Notes: a model not told the origin generated them from the sequence alone. A stretch of 64,000 nt of DNA from Candidatus Gastranaerophilales bacterium (GCA_900769645.1 CAAGHI010000041.1:1-64000); one strand, 5' to 3'; shown: positions 43,461 to 52,666, counted from the first letter of the stretch. A program made the numbers and translations.

Positions 43461-44708
43461 ATGACAAAAGAAGAGAATAAAAACGGAGTTTCACTATTTT
43501 CGCAATCAGATTATTTGGTAGGCGAAGACCCTCTTGAAGAAATTTTTGCCCTTAACTTAGGTGATTTTATTGCTGAAAACCTTATATCAGAGGATTTGGC
43601 AAAAAAAATCGGTAAAAGTGAGCAAGATAAAAAGGGGCGTTTGGTAAACCAGTTAAAAGAACTTATTTCAATTTATTCTTTGCAAAACACTCTCTGTGTT
43701 TTGAGCTTCAACAAGTCTGAAGAACAGGCTATTTATACGTCAATTGCCCAGTCAATTGCGCAAATGTTAGAACTTAAGGCATGCCATATTTATTTGGAAA
43801 AGAACAAAAGTTTAGAACTTGTCGGAACAACAAGCGAGGTTGAAAAACAGCTTCCGTTAGATGAAACAACAATTGCCGGAAAAGCTTTTATTAGTGGGGA
43901 TATGGTGGTTGAAAATTCTGTTGCAGTTCCGATGCATTGCAATATCAAGTCTACCGGTGTAATTGTTTTGGAGAACGATACGCCTATAAACAAGGAATAT
44001 GTTGAACTTGTGGAAAGTATTGCGGTACTTTTTGCAACTTCAATGACTTTGCAGTCGATAATTGATGATGCGAATAAAGTTATTGATGACAATGCGTCTA
44101 CAACAGGTGATTTACAACATATTAGGGCTGAATTGACCGCACTAATCGGCGATTTGTGTGATTATCAACAAGATTTTGTTGAGCACCTTGCTTTTGCTGT
44201 TGATACAAAAGGTCAGTACAAAGTTTCACATTCAAAAAATACTGCAAAACTTGCACGAAAAATTTGTAAACAATTGGGCTTGAACGAAAAAACAACTGAT
44301 TTGATTTACTATGCAGGTTTGTTGCAAAATGTCGGCAAAATTGCGGTACCTGAAAAGCTGTTTGCTACAAGTGGAAAGCTTTCTCCGGAAGAGTTAAAGC
44401 AGATTAAAGAGCATTCTGATTTGGGTGTACATTTGTTGATGAATATCAATTTCTTGTCAGAAGTTGTTCCATATATTACTTACCAAAAAGAAAGATTTGA
44501 TGGTTCTGGTGAACCGGAAGGTTTGAAAGGTCAGTCAATCCCGTTTGGTTCAAGAATAATTGCGGTGGCTGATGCATATTGTGCAATGACCTCTGACAGA
44601 CCATACAGAAAGGCTTTGCCACAAGAAAAAGCTCTTGAGATTATTAAATCAGAAGCAGGCACAAAATGGGACCCTGTCGTTGTGCAGGCACTTGAAGAAG
44701 TGGGTTAG
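43461..44708 (+). CDS. GAF + degenerate HD-GYP domain protein
   Basis: 415 residues: an N-terminal segment, a GAF-like domain (~70-200), and a C-terminal HD-GYP fold (~235-415). The fold is clear (LLQNVGKIAVPEKL, ERFDGSGEPEGLKG, RIIAVADAYCAMTSDRPYR), but the defining HD pair is Q289-N290, the HH pair is QK (342-343) and GYP is GEP. Only some metal ligands such as H318 remain. Active HD-GYP proteins hydrolyse cyclic di-GMP; this one probably binds a ligand or partner instead. ATG 43461 after AAGGAAA. Confidence 0.85.
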   Translation: MTKEENKNGVSLFSQSDYLVGEDPLEEIFALNLGDFIAENLISEDLAKKIGKSEQDKKGRLVNQLKELISIYSLQNTLCVLSFNKSEEQAIYTSIAQSIAQMLELKACHIYLEKNKSLELVGTTSEVEKQLPLDETTIAGKAFISGDMVVENSVAVPMHCNIKSTGVIVLENDTPINKEYVELVESIAVLFATSMTLQSIIDDANKVIDDNASTTGDLQHIRAELTALIGDLCDYQQDFVEHLAFAVDTKGQYKVSHSKNTAKLARKICKQLGLNEKTTDLIYYAGLLQNVGKIAVPEKLFATSGKLSPEELKQIKEHSDLGVHLLMNINFLSEVVPYITYQKERFDGSGEPEGLKGQSIPFGSRIIAVADAYCAMTSDRPYRKALPQEKALEIIKSEAGTKWDPVVVQALEEVG

Positions 44709-44973
44709 GTAGCTAGGCGGTTTACGTTTTTAGACTCCGGATCGTAGTCCGGAGGTGCTACGCACGTAGCCCTCTGTGGTAATATTGGTTTATTCTTCAT
44801 ACAATTTTGTATAGTAACGACTTCTGTCGTCATTCTGAAAGCTTAGAAAAATATTCTAAGCGATTAGCGAAGAATAATTTTTCTTGCTATTCAGAATCTA
44901 TTAAAATGATAACAGAAGATAGGTCAGAACTTAACTAGTTTGTTTTACTTTATATGTCTGATTATGTCAAAAT
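44709..44973. repeat. Repeat-filled intergenic region
   Basis: No gene. It holds TAGACTCCGGATCGTAGTCCG-type sequence (44731-44751), an inverted R4 word (44752-44775) and palindrome R3b (44831-44900), whose near-complete inverse lies at 53511-53578, sharing AAGCTTAGAAAAATATTCTA and AGCGATTAGCGAAGAATAAT. Confidence 0.7.
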
Positions 44974-45390
44974 CTATACTACTGCATCTTCCGGTTTGTG
45001 GTTATTCATCGGATTCCAAGTGTCTTTTAGGTTGTTTTTAATCAAATTCTGATAAAAAGATTCTTTAAAATCCAAAATTTCCATCTGTTTTTGGAGTTCT
45101 TCTATTTGTTTTAAAGCTTTTAGTTTTGTAGCCTGAATAATTCCGTAGCGTTCAGGAATTGTGCTATCTCCAATAATACAAAGGTCGATGTACCTTTTTA
45201 TTGCTTTGTTTTCTGTTCCGACAGAACGCAAACATTTTACGATTTTGACCCAGTCCAAATCGTTGTCAGAAAACATTCTGATATTGTTTTTATCTCGTTT
45301 CACAAACGGAAAAAATCCACTTTTCGCCCAAAATCTAAGTGTGTGTTCAGAAACGTCCATTTTTTCAGCAACTTCTTTAATTGTGTACAT
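44974..45390 (-). CDS. MerR-family transcriptional regulator
   Basis: 138 residues: a MerR winged helix (MYTIKEVAEKMDVSEHTLRF, WAKSGFFPFVKRDKNNIRMF) followed by a long dimer coiled coil (KLKALKQIEELQKQMEIL). No cysteine effector motif, so the signal is not predictable; similar proteins respond to redox or drugs. ATG 45390 after AGGAGG; the upstream ATG at 45426 is rejected. A strong hairpin lies just upstream. Confidence 0.88.
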   Translation of the reverse strand: MYTIKEVAEKMDVSEHTLRFWAKSGFFPFVKRDKNNIRMFSDNDLDWVKIVKCLRSVGTENKAIKRYIDLCIIGDSTIPERYGIIQATKLKALKQIEELQKQMEILDFKESFYQNLIKNNLKDTWNPMNNHKPEDAVV

Positions 45391-45414
45391 CTTTAACCTC
45401 CTAAAAATACGATA

Positions 45415-45462
45415 ACACAAAAACACCTAATAGTTAATAGTAACTATCAGGTGTTTTTGTGT
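45415..45462. terminator. Large hairpin upstream of the MerR gene
   Basis: ACACAAAAACACCT (45415-45428) pairs with AGGTGTTTTTGTGT (45449-45462), extended inside by ATAGTT/AACTAT. It could terminate read-through or attenuate the MerR transcript. Confidence 0.65.
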
Positions 45463-45740
45463 GGGGTTATGCACCCCACTCCCGCACCAAATATTCTTTC
45501 TCTTTGTTGCGAGGCAAAGAGAAAGAATATTGGATAAGAAAGAGAAACACGCTAACCGTTTAATCACTACTAAGCGCAACCCGAGCTGATAAACTCGCTA
45601 TATTCATGAGTAACTAATTACAAAGTCGTCATTACGAGCGATTAGCGAAGTAATCCAGCCTATTATAGTATATTACCGCTCAAACAATATCCGCTTTGTT
45701 GTTGTTTTGCTAAGTAGTGATTGTTGTTTTTCCAGGAGTT
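45462..45740 (+). repeat. Structured intergenic repeat R1, copy D (diverged, stems kept)
   Basis: Begins with TGGGGT/ACCCCA, then a 17-bp perfect hairpin (AATATTCTTTCTCTTTG and complement, 45491-45536 region), then long-range arms AATCACTACTAAGC (45562-45575) and GCTAAGTAGTGATT (45709-45722). Each stem corresponds in order to stems of copies A-C but with different bases. The centre keeps ACTCGCTATATTCATG and GTCATTACGAGCGATTAGCG. Confidence 0.7.
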
Positions 45741-45757
45741 GTCATTGTAATTTATAA

Positions 45758-47515
45758 CTATAAAACACTTTTAACATCTTCAACAATCAATTCAGTCGTC
45801 AAGTGATAACGGTTGTAAAGTTCTTCCATAGGAGTTCTGTCGGTGAATTCTTTCTTGCCGCCGAAATTCAATACTTTCATATTTGAATTTCCATAGTAGC
45901 GAGCGACTTTTTCGCCAAATCCGCCGTCCAAGATGCCGTCCTCAAGAGTAATTACAACTTTGTGGTCTTTTTTCAACTCGTCAAGAAGCTCTTCATCAAC
46001 GCCTGTCATAAATACAGGATTAATCAAAGTTGCGTCAAAGCCAAGTTTTTCTTTAATAGCTTTTTTAACTTCTTTTCCGAGATTGAAGAAATTGCCGAGC
46101 CCTAAAATTGCAACTTTTTCACCTTTTTCAATGAGCTTAAATTTATTCAATCTTGAATAGTCTGTTGTGTCTTTAACGCCTGTCGATTCAAGCGGAGTCA
46201 TAGGAACTCGGATTGCAATCGGGTGTTCTGTCTGATTTAGTGAATATTCAAGCATTGCAAGGTATTCTTCCTTGTTTGTTGGAGATAAATAAACAAGGTT
46301 TGGAATATTTGACATCATAGAAATATCAAAACTTCCTAAGTGAGTTGCATCTGCGTTTGAAATTCCACCCCAGTAAACAAGAATTGTTAATGGAGAATTG
46401 TTCAAGCACAAATCTTGTGACAATTGGTCGTAAGTTCTTTGAACAAATGATGTCATAATCGCCAAAATTGGTTTTGCGCCCATTTTTGCAAGGGCTGAAG
46501 AGTATGCAACAGCGTGTTCTTCTGCAATACCAACGTCGGTATACTGTTTGCCAAGTTCATTTCTGAATTTTGTATCAAATCCGAATACCCCTGGTGTTGC
46601 TGCGTTTACGGCGATTACAGTTTTATCCTCTTTTGCTTTTTTTAAGATAAAATCTTTAGTAATAGAGGTGTAATCTTCAACAATTTGAGCAGATTTTGCT
46701 TGTTCGTTTTTTGTATCTAATACGCCGGGAAGTACCCAGTGAAAAGCCTCTTTGTTTTCTTCTGCAACAGCCAAGCCGTGACCTTTTACGGTCTTAATAT
46801 GCATTACAATCGGGTGGTTAATATCTTTTACACGTTTGAATGCTTCAATAAGTTTTTCTACATTGTTTCCTTCATCAAGATAGATGTAATCAAAGCCTAT
46901 AGCCTTGAATATATTGCATTCTGCCTGACCTTTTGTATCACGAAGAAGTTTAAGGTTAGAGTAAATTCCACCATGGTTTTCTGCGATAGACATATCATTG
47001 TCGTTTAGGACAAGGATAATATTTGAACCTAATGCAGCTGCGTTGTCAAAACCTTCCAAAGCTTCGCCACCACTTAATGAACCATCGCCGACAATTGCAA
47101 CAACATTGCCTGCTTCGCCTTTCAAGTCACGAGCTTTTGCAACTCCGACAGCCAAACTTGCGGCAGTTGATGTGTGGCCAACTTTAAATAAGTCGTGCGC
47201 ACTTTCTTCCGGAGCTGTGTAACCAGTGTATTTGTGGTACAAGTCAGGGTTTGTAAATCCTTCTTTTCTACCGGTCAAAATCTTGTGCGGATAGCATTGG
47301 TGAGAAACATCGAACACAAACTTGTCAACAGGAGAATTGAAAACGTAGTGCATTGCAATAGTTGTTTCAATAATACCTAAGTTTGGTCCCATGTGCCCAC
47401 CTGTTGTGTTTACTTTTTTTATAATAAGTTCTCGCATCTCATCTGCAAGAAAATTCATCTCTTGAATTGACAATTTTTTCAAGTCATCAGGTGTATTAAC
47501 TTTGTCTAAAATCAT
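45758..47515 (-). CDS. dxs: 1-deoxy-D-xylulose-5-phosphate synthase-like protein
   Basis: A TPP enzyme condensing pyruvate and glyceraldehyde-3-phosphate, first step of the MEP isoprenoid pathway. 585 residues, about 40 short of typical Dxs. Motifs: SHQCYPHKILTGRKEGF, GHTSTAASLAVGVA, the TPP site GDGSLSGGEALEGFDNAA with NDNDMSIAENHGG, and the transketolase-like C terminus DVGIAEEHAVAYSSALAKMG. The family's catalytic His is in FDVSHQ. A transketolase-like paralogue is possible. ATG 47515 after AAGGAG; 18 bp downstream of an FMN reductase gene. Confidence 0.85.
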   Translation of the reverse strand: MILDKVNTPDDLKKLSIQEMNFLADEMRELIIKKVNTTGGHMGPNLGIIETTIAMHYVFNSPVDKFVFDVSHQCYPHKILTGRKEGFTNPDLYHKYTGYTAPEESAHDLFKVGHTSTAASLAVGVAKARDLKGEAGNVVAIVGDGSLSGGEALEGFDNAAALGSNIILVLNDNDMSIAENHGGIYSNLKLLRDTKGQAECNIFKAIGFDYIYLDEGNNVEKLIEAFKRVKDINHPIVMHIKTVKGHGLAVAEENKEAFHWVLPGVLDTKNEQAKSAQIVEDYTSITKDFILKKAKEDKTVIAVNAATPGVFGFDTKFRNELGKQYTDVGIAEEHAVAYSSALAKMGAKPILAIMTSFVQRTYDQLSQDLCLNNSPLTILVYWGGISNADATHLGSFDISMMSNIPNLVYLSPTNKEEYLAMLEYSLNQTEHPIAIRVPMTPLESTGVKDTTDYSRLNKFKLIEKGEKVAILGLGNFFNLGKEVKKAIKEKLGFDATLINPVFMTGVDEELLDELKKDHKVVITLEDGILDGGFGEKVARYYGNSNMKVLNFGGKKEFTDRTPMEELYNRYHLTTELIVEDVKSVL

Positions 47516-47533
47516 TTTTGAATTCTCCTTAAA

Positions 47534-48076
47534 TTATACATTTTTGCCCATAACATAGGCTTCATTCATATATCTTGTACGTTTCACTTCATCTTTTTGC
47601 CAAACGCCTGCAGCGTAAAGTAAACCTTTTTCCTGTGCACCATCAAGACAAGCAGTAAATCCGCGAAGCCCGTCAAATGTTCTTTCCAAGGCTTGTTCCC
47701 TCATATCGGCTGCGGTTGCGATAAAGTAAAAATCTTTGCCAACCATGCTTGTGTATCTTGAACAGCATCTGTCTATAAGAGTTTTAAGCTGTCCGTTCAT
47801 TGTATAAAAATACACAGGAGTTGCCATTACGATAACGTCTGCCTGAACCATTTTTTCTAAGATTTCAGGGGCGTCATCTTTTTGTGAACAAGCTGTGTAA
47901 CCATTGTCATTACACAAACCACAGCCTGTACAGTAGTTTATTTTTTTATCTCTTAAAAATATTTTTTCTGCGTCATTTCCGGCTTCTTTTGCGCCTCTTA
48001 AAAATTCATCGCATAATGTGTCTGAATTTCCGCCTTTTCTCGGGCTTGCAGATAAAATCAAAACTTTTTTATTCAT
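47534..48076 (-). CDS. Flavodoxin-fold NAD(P)H:FMN oxidoreductase (iron-sulfur flavoprotein-like)
   Basis: 180 residues. VLILSASPRKGGNSDTLCDE is the FMN-phosphate loop of the NADPH-dependent FMN reductase family; CTGCGLCNDNGYTACSQKDD adds a cysteine cluster as in iron-sulfur flavoproteins; MATPVYFYTMNGQLKTLIDR is the second FMN loop. It is the first gene of a two-gene operon with dxs and might supply reduced flavin; specific electron donor unknown. ATG 48076 after AAGGAG. Confidence 0.87.
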   Translation of the reverse strand: MNKKVLILSASPRKGGNSDTLCDEFLRGAKEAGNDAEKIFLRDKKINYCTGCGLCNDNGYTACSQKDDAPEILEKMVQADVIVMATPVYFYTMNGQLKTLIDRCCSRYTSMVGKDFYFIATAADMREQALERTFDGLRGFTACLDGAQEKGLLYAAGVWQKDEVKRTRYMNEAYVMGKNV

Positions 48077-48244
48077 AATTATCTCCTTATACAATTATTA
48101 TTGTACAGTTGAGAGCGTACTCTAAGTCAAGCCCTTAATTTATGAATTTTTAATATTTTTTAATAAAAAATGATTAAGGCGCAAAAAAAATTTTGTACAA
48201 GTATTAAATAATTGTGTAGTGTAAAAATTTTAGGAGGTAAAATC

Positions 48245-48619
48245 GTGATAAATAATTGGATTACAAGTTATAAAACATCAGAAGGATTACTTAGCTGTGG
48301 ATATAGAAAATTAAACGGCTTAACTCGTAAGGGAGAAGAAGTTTATAAACATATTCAACCGACAGGTGCAACTTACGTTTATACAAAAGGCGGAAAAGTA
48401 ACAAGTGGGCTTGAAAAGTATTCTCACCCAAAATGTGGGGAATTTGGTGCTATAAAAGTTTCAGATAAGGGTAAAATTCTTAGAATATTTTCTGTTTTGA
48501 ATAGAGGTAAACGAAAAGGGTTTGATACGATTTTAAGAAACGTGGTAGAAGGTACGTTTCGATCAACAACAACTTCTCCAAAATCAAAAGTAACAGTCCA
48601 TTTTGATACAATATCATAG
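48245..48619 (+). CDS. Unknown 124-residue basic protein
   Basis: GTG 48245 is placed 6 nt after a perfect AGGAGG; the frame also runs upstream to 48212 without a ribosome site. The product (INNWITSYKTSEGLLSCGYR onward) is basic, Gly- and Thr-rich, with predicted beta strands, no signal peptide and no recognised domain. It is flanked by a likely promoter (TTGTAC near 48195) and a perfect terminator, so it is a single-gene unit. Confidence 0.6.
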   Translation: MINNWITSYKTSEGLLSCGYRKLNGLTRKGEEVYKHIQPTGATYVYTKGGKVTSGLEKYSHPKCGEFGAIKVSDKGKILRIFSVLNRGKRKGFDTILRNVVEGTFRSTTTSPKSKVTVHFDTIS

Positions 48620-48647
48620 ATAGTGGGGGGGCCCCCACTATTTTTTA
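48620..48647 (+). terminator. Terminator with G5/C5 stem
   Basis: ATAGTGGGGG pairs with CCCCCACTAT, then six T; it starts immediately after the stop codon. Confidence 0.88.
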
Positions 48648-48656
48648 ATTTTATGC

Positions 48657-48662
48657 TATTAT
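48657..48662 (+). promoter_or_regulatory. -10 box of the SGNH hydrolase gene
   Basis: TATTAT ends 6 nt before GTG 48669; no ribosome-binding site. Confidence 0.4.
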
Positions 48663-48668
48663 ATTTTT

Positions 48669-49292
48669 GTGAAAAAGGTTTTATGTTTTGGTGACAGTAA
48701 TACTTACGGCTTTGTGCCGGAAAAGTGTACAAGGTATGACAAAAATACTCGTTGGACGGGTGTTTTGCGCTCTCTTTGCGGTTCTGATTTTTCAATAGTT
48801 GAAGGCGGTTGTAATAATCGAACTGCGTTTGTCGATAATCCTGCAGGCGTAGAACAAACAGGCTACAAAATTCTTCCGGAATATTTAAAAAAAGATTATT
48901 TTGATATTGTTGTTTTGGCAATTGGGATAAATGATTTGCAGCTGTTTTTTAGACCGAGTTTGAAAGAGTTTGAGCAAGGTATTTCAAAACTTATTGAGAT
49001 TGTCAAAAGCTTGTCTCCAAATTCTAAAATAATTCTTGTTTGCCCGTCAAAACTAGACTTAGCTGGAATTAAAAGAGGGGTTTTTAGTTTTCAATTTAAC
49101 GAAGAGTCTGTTCAAAAATCTTTTCACCTTCCACAAATTTACAAAAATTTAGCAGAAAAATACGATTGTGAATTTGTGGATTTGAACGAAATAGTCGAGG
49201 TTTCACCGCTTGACGGACTGCATTTTGCGGCCGAAAGTCATAAGAAAATCGCAGAATTTTTATATAAAACACTACTTAATCTTCTTCAATGA
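48669..49292 (+). CDS. SGNH/GDSL-family hydrolase
   Basis: 207 residues. Block I is KVLCFGDSNTYGFVP (nucleophilic Ser), the oxyanion Gly/Asn are in VEGGCNNRTAF and LAIGINDLQ, and the Asp-His pair is in LDGLHFAAESHKKIAEFL. It is close to arylesterase-type SGNH esterases; substrate unknown, possibly an acetylated sugar or lipid. No signal peptide. Its end overlaps the convergent AsmA-like gene by 21 bp. Confidence 0.87.
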   Translation: MKKVLCFGDSNTYGFVPEKCTRYDKNTRWTGVLRSLCGSDFSIVEGGCNNRTAFVDNPAGVEQTGYKILPEYLKKDYFDIVVLAIGINDLQLFFRPSLKEFEQGISKLIEIVKSLSPNSKIILVCPSKLDLAGIKRGVFSFQFNEESVQKSFHLPQIYKNLAEKYDCEFVDLNEIVEVSPLDGLHFAAESHKKIAEFLYKTLLNLLQ

Positions 49293-52064
49293 TGAGATAA
49301 AATTGTTATGTTCGACATCGCCATCAACCTTGGTCAAGAAGATTTGGCAGTCTTTTTCATCAGCATCAATCGGTGGAAGTTGTGAAATTTCTGCGGAATA
49401 GTAGTTGCTGTCGTTGCGGCTGCTTAATGGAATTCTGTTTGCCAAACTGTTGAGTGAAATGTTTCTCAAAAATCCTGCAAATCCTTTGTTGTGATTGCTA
49501 AATTTTGTGTAAATTCTAAGAGATGCATCACTTCTTTCAATGTCATATCGGCCGATTATGAAAGAACTTAGCTGTGGTGCGGTTGATTTTATCATCATGC
49601 GCTCTACAACGTTATCTCTGATTTCAAGTGAACCTTTGATGTTGTTGAATTTGCCTTCCGGAATGTTTACAAGGTCTGAAAACGTTGATGGGCTAATCAT
49701 TACGAGCGGATTTCTGAATAGTGCGGCGAATTTCAAAATATATTCAACCAATCCGATTTTTTGAATAGTTCCGTCTTTTACAATAAATTTTACAGAACCG
49801 TTTAGTTTCATTTTGTCATCGGTGTTAAGTTCAATCAGACCGCTCGCTTTGCCGGAAATTTCTCTTGGCAAAGTCAAAAGTGTTGTCGCGATAATGTCTG
49901 AATTTACGTCCAAAATTCCGAGTCTTAAATTATATTTGTGTTTTTTAAGATCACAATTTACTTTCGCTGATGAATGCCCTTCTGCTATTGCAAAACGGTT
50001 TGAATACATGTTTAAAACACTATTCTTGTCAAGTGATAGTGTCGCTTTCACGTCGTTAAAGTTGATGTCTTTGTATTTGCCCTCTTTTATGTGCAAAACG
50101 CAATCTTCAACAATAAAATTTCCGATATCAAAAGTCGGAGTGTTGTCGTCGTTGTCTTTCGCTTCGCCTGACGGTTTTACATCAAATTTTTCGCTAGTAA
50201 TCTCTTGTGAACTCTGGTTATTGGCAGATGCAATAAATTTTTCAACATCAACATTGTCGATTGTCAAATTTGTGTGTTTTACGACAATCGGGAATTTTAT
50301 TTGGTTTAAAAGATTGCCTGTAAAATCGAATTTAGACCGCCTGTAACCACCTTGTGCCGCAAGGTTCAGCATGCCATCAGACGTTGTCATCTCGCCATGT
50401 TTTACAAAAACACGTTGAGAAGGAATGAAAACTTCGTCCATTGACAAATTCCCGTTCAAATATGGGAAGTTTGCTCCGTTTATCATCTCCATTTTTCCGG
50501 CAATTTTGCCGTTTTTAAACATTTTATCTCCGATTAAAACGTTCAAAAATTCGCTTGGTAGAGGACGAGGAATTTCGAAGCCGAGATTTTTTACAAAAGG
50601 TTCCGGTTTTGAAAAATCAACATTTCCGGCAAGCTTTACGACCGGTTTGATTTTTTGTGCTTGTTCTTTTGTAAAATGTTCAGGTACAATGTAATAATCT
50701 ATTGATTTTATATTCAACAAATTGTCTTCAAAATGTAAATCCCCCTTGACTCCGCGGATATAGTTTACAGGAGTCAAAGAAGCCCCGTCTACAAGGATAT
50801 CTTGTCCTTTCTTTACGCCGAACAGCCATAAAAGATCGATTTTGTTGTTTTTCGACTTGAAATCCAATCGAGTTTTCGTGCTTCCGCCAACAAGTTCTAT
50901 TTTTGTACCAACCATTTGGGATAAGTAGTTAAGCATAAAATCATTCGATACAACCGCACGAGCAACAAGTTTTGTGTCAATTGATTTGAGGTAATCGTCG
51001 ACTGTGCCTTGCATTTCGATTTTGTTGGCTTGCTTGTTGTTGTAGTATCCCTTAAAATCGGATAGTGTGATTTTGGTCTTTGTTAAATCGATTTTTCCTT
51101 TTTGCAAAAGTATCGGAATGTTTGATACGGGAATGATTTTACATGAAATTTTGTTTAAGTTTACAACTCCACGCATGTCAGAATTTGAAAGTTTTATGTT
51201 GAAGTTGAAACTTCCTTTGAGGTCTTTAAAGTAGCTCAGAGGCTCGTTCAAGTTGTTTTCGACAATACCTGAGTTGATTAGGGTTAAAACGTCTGCTACG
51301 TCTATGTTTTTGGAGAATACTTCAAGTTTGTAATTCTTCTTTTTGTCTGCCCAAGCATTGAAAAATATTTTTGAATCGTTGAAAATCAAGTAGCAATTTT
51401 GTACCCAGATGGCTTTGTTTTTGATAAATACGGCGTTTCTGTCAGCAAAATTGAAATGAAGGTTTTTGCCATCTTTTTTAATGTCTGATGTTAGGTTGAA
51501 ATGCACGTATCTGATGACTTTTTGCGTGTTGTCAATTCTTAAATCGTCAGCTTTTAGGGTTACGTAGGTTGATGGTTCGATTTTGTATAAAATTTTTGAT
51601 TTTTTCACATATAAAAGAGAATCAAAAAAGTCAAAATCCCAGTCAAATTCCTTTTTTTGTTCTTCTTTTTTCGGCTGAGAAAGAGTCATAAGCTTGTTTA
51701 CATCAGCAAAAATGTAATCTGCGCCGAGTTTTTTGATAATTATGTTTTTGTCAAAAATCTCTTTGAACGAAATAATAGTGTCAAAATTGTTTACGCTGAG
51801 GAGGTTTTCAGTTTTTTTAGAAACAGAAAGCTCGTCAACCTTGAATTCAATTATTGGCGAAAGTGAAGTTTTGAGTTCGGGACTGCGTATTTGAATGTCT
51901 AAGTCGAGGTATTTATTTGCCATTTTTTCGGCATAATTGATGACTTTGGGGTTAGAAACAGCCCAAGGCAGAATTTTTAAATACGTAACAAACGGAGTTG
52001 CTGCAAGAATTCCTACAACCGCAGTTAAGCTCACAATGATTTTAAACTTCTTACTCATCACCAT
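49272..52064 (-). CDS. AsmA/YhdP-like large envelope protein
   Basis: 930 residues. An N-terminal signal anchor (FKIIVSLTAVVGILAATPFV) is followed by a very long beta-rich periplasmic region, with an AsmA-like C-terminal block (GSVKFIVKDGTIQKIGLVEY, then FNNIKGSLEIRDNVVERMM and SSFIIGRYDIERSDASLRIY). AsmA-family proteins bridge the periplasm and are implicated in phospholipid transport to the outer membrane, consistent with MlaEF in the window. ATG 52064 lies 6 nt after TATAAT with no ribosome site; ATG 52058 is an alternative. Confidence 0.78.
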   Translation of the reverse strand: MVMSKKFKIIVSLTAVVGILAATPFVTYLKILPWAVSNPKVINYAEKMANKYLDLDIQIRSPELKTSLSPIIEFKVDELSVSKKTENLLSVNNFDTIISFKEIFDKNIIIKKLGADYIFADVNKLMTLSQPKKEEQKKEFDWDFDFFDSLLYVKKSKILYKIEPSTYVTLKADDLRIDNTQKVIRYVHFNLTSDIKKDGKNLHFNFADRNAVFIKNKAIWVQNCYLIFNDSKIFFNAWADKKKNYKLEVFSKNIDVADVLTLINSGIVENNLNEPLSYFKDLKGSFNFNIKLSNSDMRGVVNLNKISCKIIPVSNIPILLQKGKIDLTKTKITLSDFKGYYNNKQANKIEMQGTVDDYLKSIDTKLVARAVVSNDFMLNYLSQMVGTKIELVGGSTKTRLDFKSKNNKIDLLWLFGVKKGQDILVDGASLTPVNYIRGVKGDLHFEDNLLNIKSIDYYIVPEHFTKEQAQKIKPVVKLAGNVDFSKPEPFVKNLGFEIPRPLPSEFLNVLIGDKMFKNGKIAGKMEMINGANFPYLNGNLSMDEVFIPSQRVFVKHGEMTTSDGMLNLAAQGGYRRSKFDFTGNLLNQIKFPIVVKHTNLTIDNVDVEKFIASANNQSSQEITSEKFDVKPSGEAKDNDDNTPTFDIGNFIVEDCVLHIKEGKYKDINFNDVKATLSLDKNSVLNMYSNRFAIAEGHSSAKVNCDLKKHKYNLRLGILDVNSDIIATTLLTLPREISGKASGLIELNTDDKMKLNGSVKFIVKDGTIQKIGLVEYILKFAALFRNPLVMISPSTFSDLVNIPEGKFNNIKGSLEIRDNVVERMMIKSTAPQLSSFIIGRYDIERSDASLRIYTKFSNHNKGFAGFLRNISLNSLANRIPLSSRNDSNYYSAEISQLPPIDADEKDCQIFLTKVDGDVEHNNFISSLKKIK

Positions 52065-52070
52065 AATTTG

Positions 52071-52076
52071 ATTATA
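52071..52076 (-). promoter_or_regulatory. -10 box of the AsmA-like gene, predicted leaderless
   Basis: Minus-strand TATAAT ends exactly 6 nt before ATG 52064. Confidence 0.6.
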
Positions 52077-52166
52077 GCATAACTAAATGGAATTTAAAAT
52101 AAAAAATCAATTAACAAAAGTATAGACAATTGTTGAAAATAAGTTTACAGTGGGAATGTATACATA

Positions 52167-52183
52167 TATAATAAGAAAAGGAG
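52167..52183 (+). promoter_or_regulatory. Promoter -10 and ribosome site of prepilin leader
   Basis: TATAAT (52167-52172) and AAAAGGAG (52176-52183) precede ATG 52191. The -10 box and the ribosome site are so close that the transcript must start upstream or within; a second, earlier promoter is possible. Confidence 0.45.
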
Positions 52184-52190
52184 ATTTTTG

Positions 52191-52301
52191 ATGAAATTTG
52201 AGAAGTCGTTGGATCTCTTAAAAAATGAAAGCCACCTGATTGACGGGTGGAGCGGCACGCTTCTCGGGGGGGGGGCAAGCGTCACGGGGTACGTGATGTA
52301 G
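52191..52301 (+). CDS. Leader frame with G10 tract upstream of prepilin
   Basis: ATG 52191, well placed after AAAAGGAG, opens a 36-codon frame MKFEKSLDLLKNESHLIDGW that meets ten G at 52266-52275 and stops at 52301. With eleven (or eight) G the same start would continue through an open frame of ~200 codons to the prepilin segment FTLAEVLITLG. The arrangement matches 62958-63004 on the other strand. Confidence 0.5.
   Translation: MKFEKSLDLLKNESHLIDGWSGTLLGGGASVTGYVM
52266..52275 (+). repeat. Homopolymeric G10 tract
   Basis: Ten consecutive G between TTCTC and CAAGC, inside the leader frame. Prone to slippage. Confidence 0.85.
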
Positions 52302-52666
52302 TACGAGGAGCTGATTTAGCAGCTAAGCAGCTAGGAAGCGGTGCAGCTAAGTCTGTTACAGGAATTACGGAGCCAATCCTCGCCCCTATGGCGGGAGAGG
52401 AAAGCAGTTCTTTGCGAACTGTTGTGAGCATTAGAAATGCAGGTGCGGGGGAAAATCAAAACGAAATTATCCAATCGAACCCCTCACCCGAATTTCTAAA
52501 TTCACTACCGTTCATTAAGAAATTCTACCCTGCTCCCCTTTGGGGCGAGGGTAAGTTAATAAAAGTTACTCACGAAAATAGTAGCAATACTCGTCATTCT
52601 GAGGCTTTTCAGAGCCGAAAGAATCCAGCTTATTATTGTAATACAAGTAAATTGAAAGGAATACAC

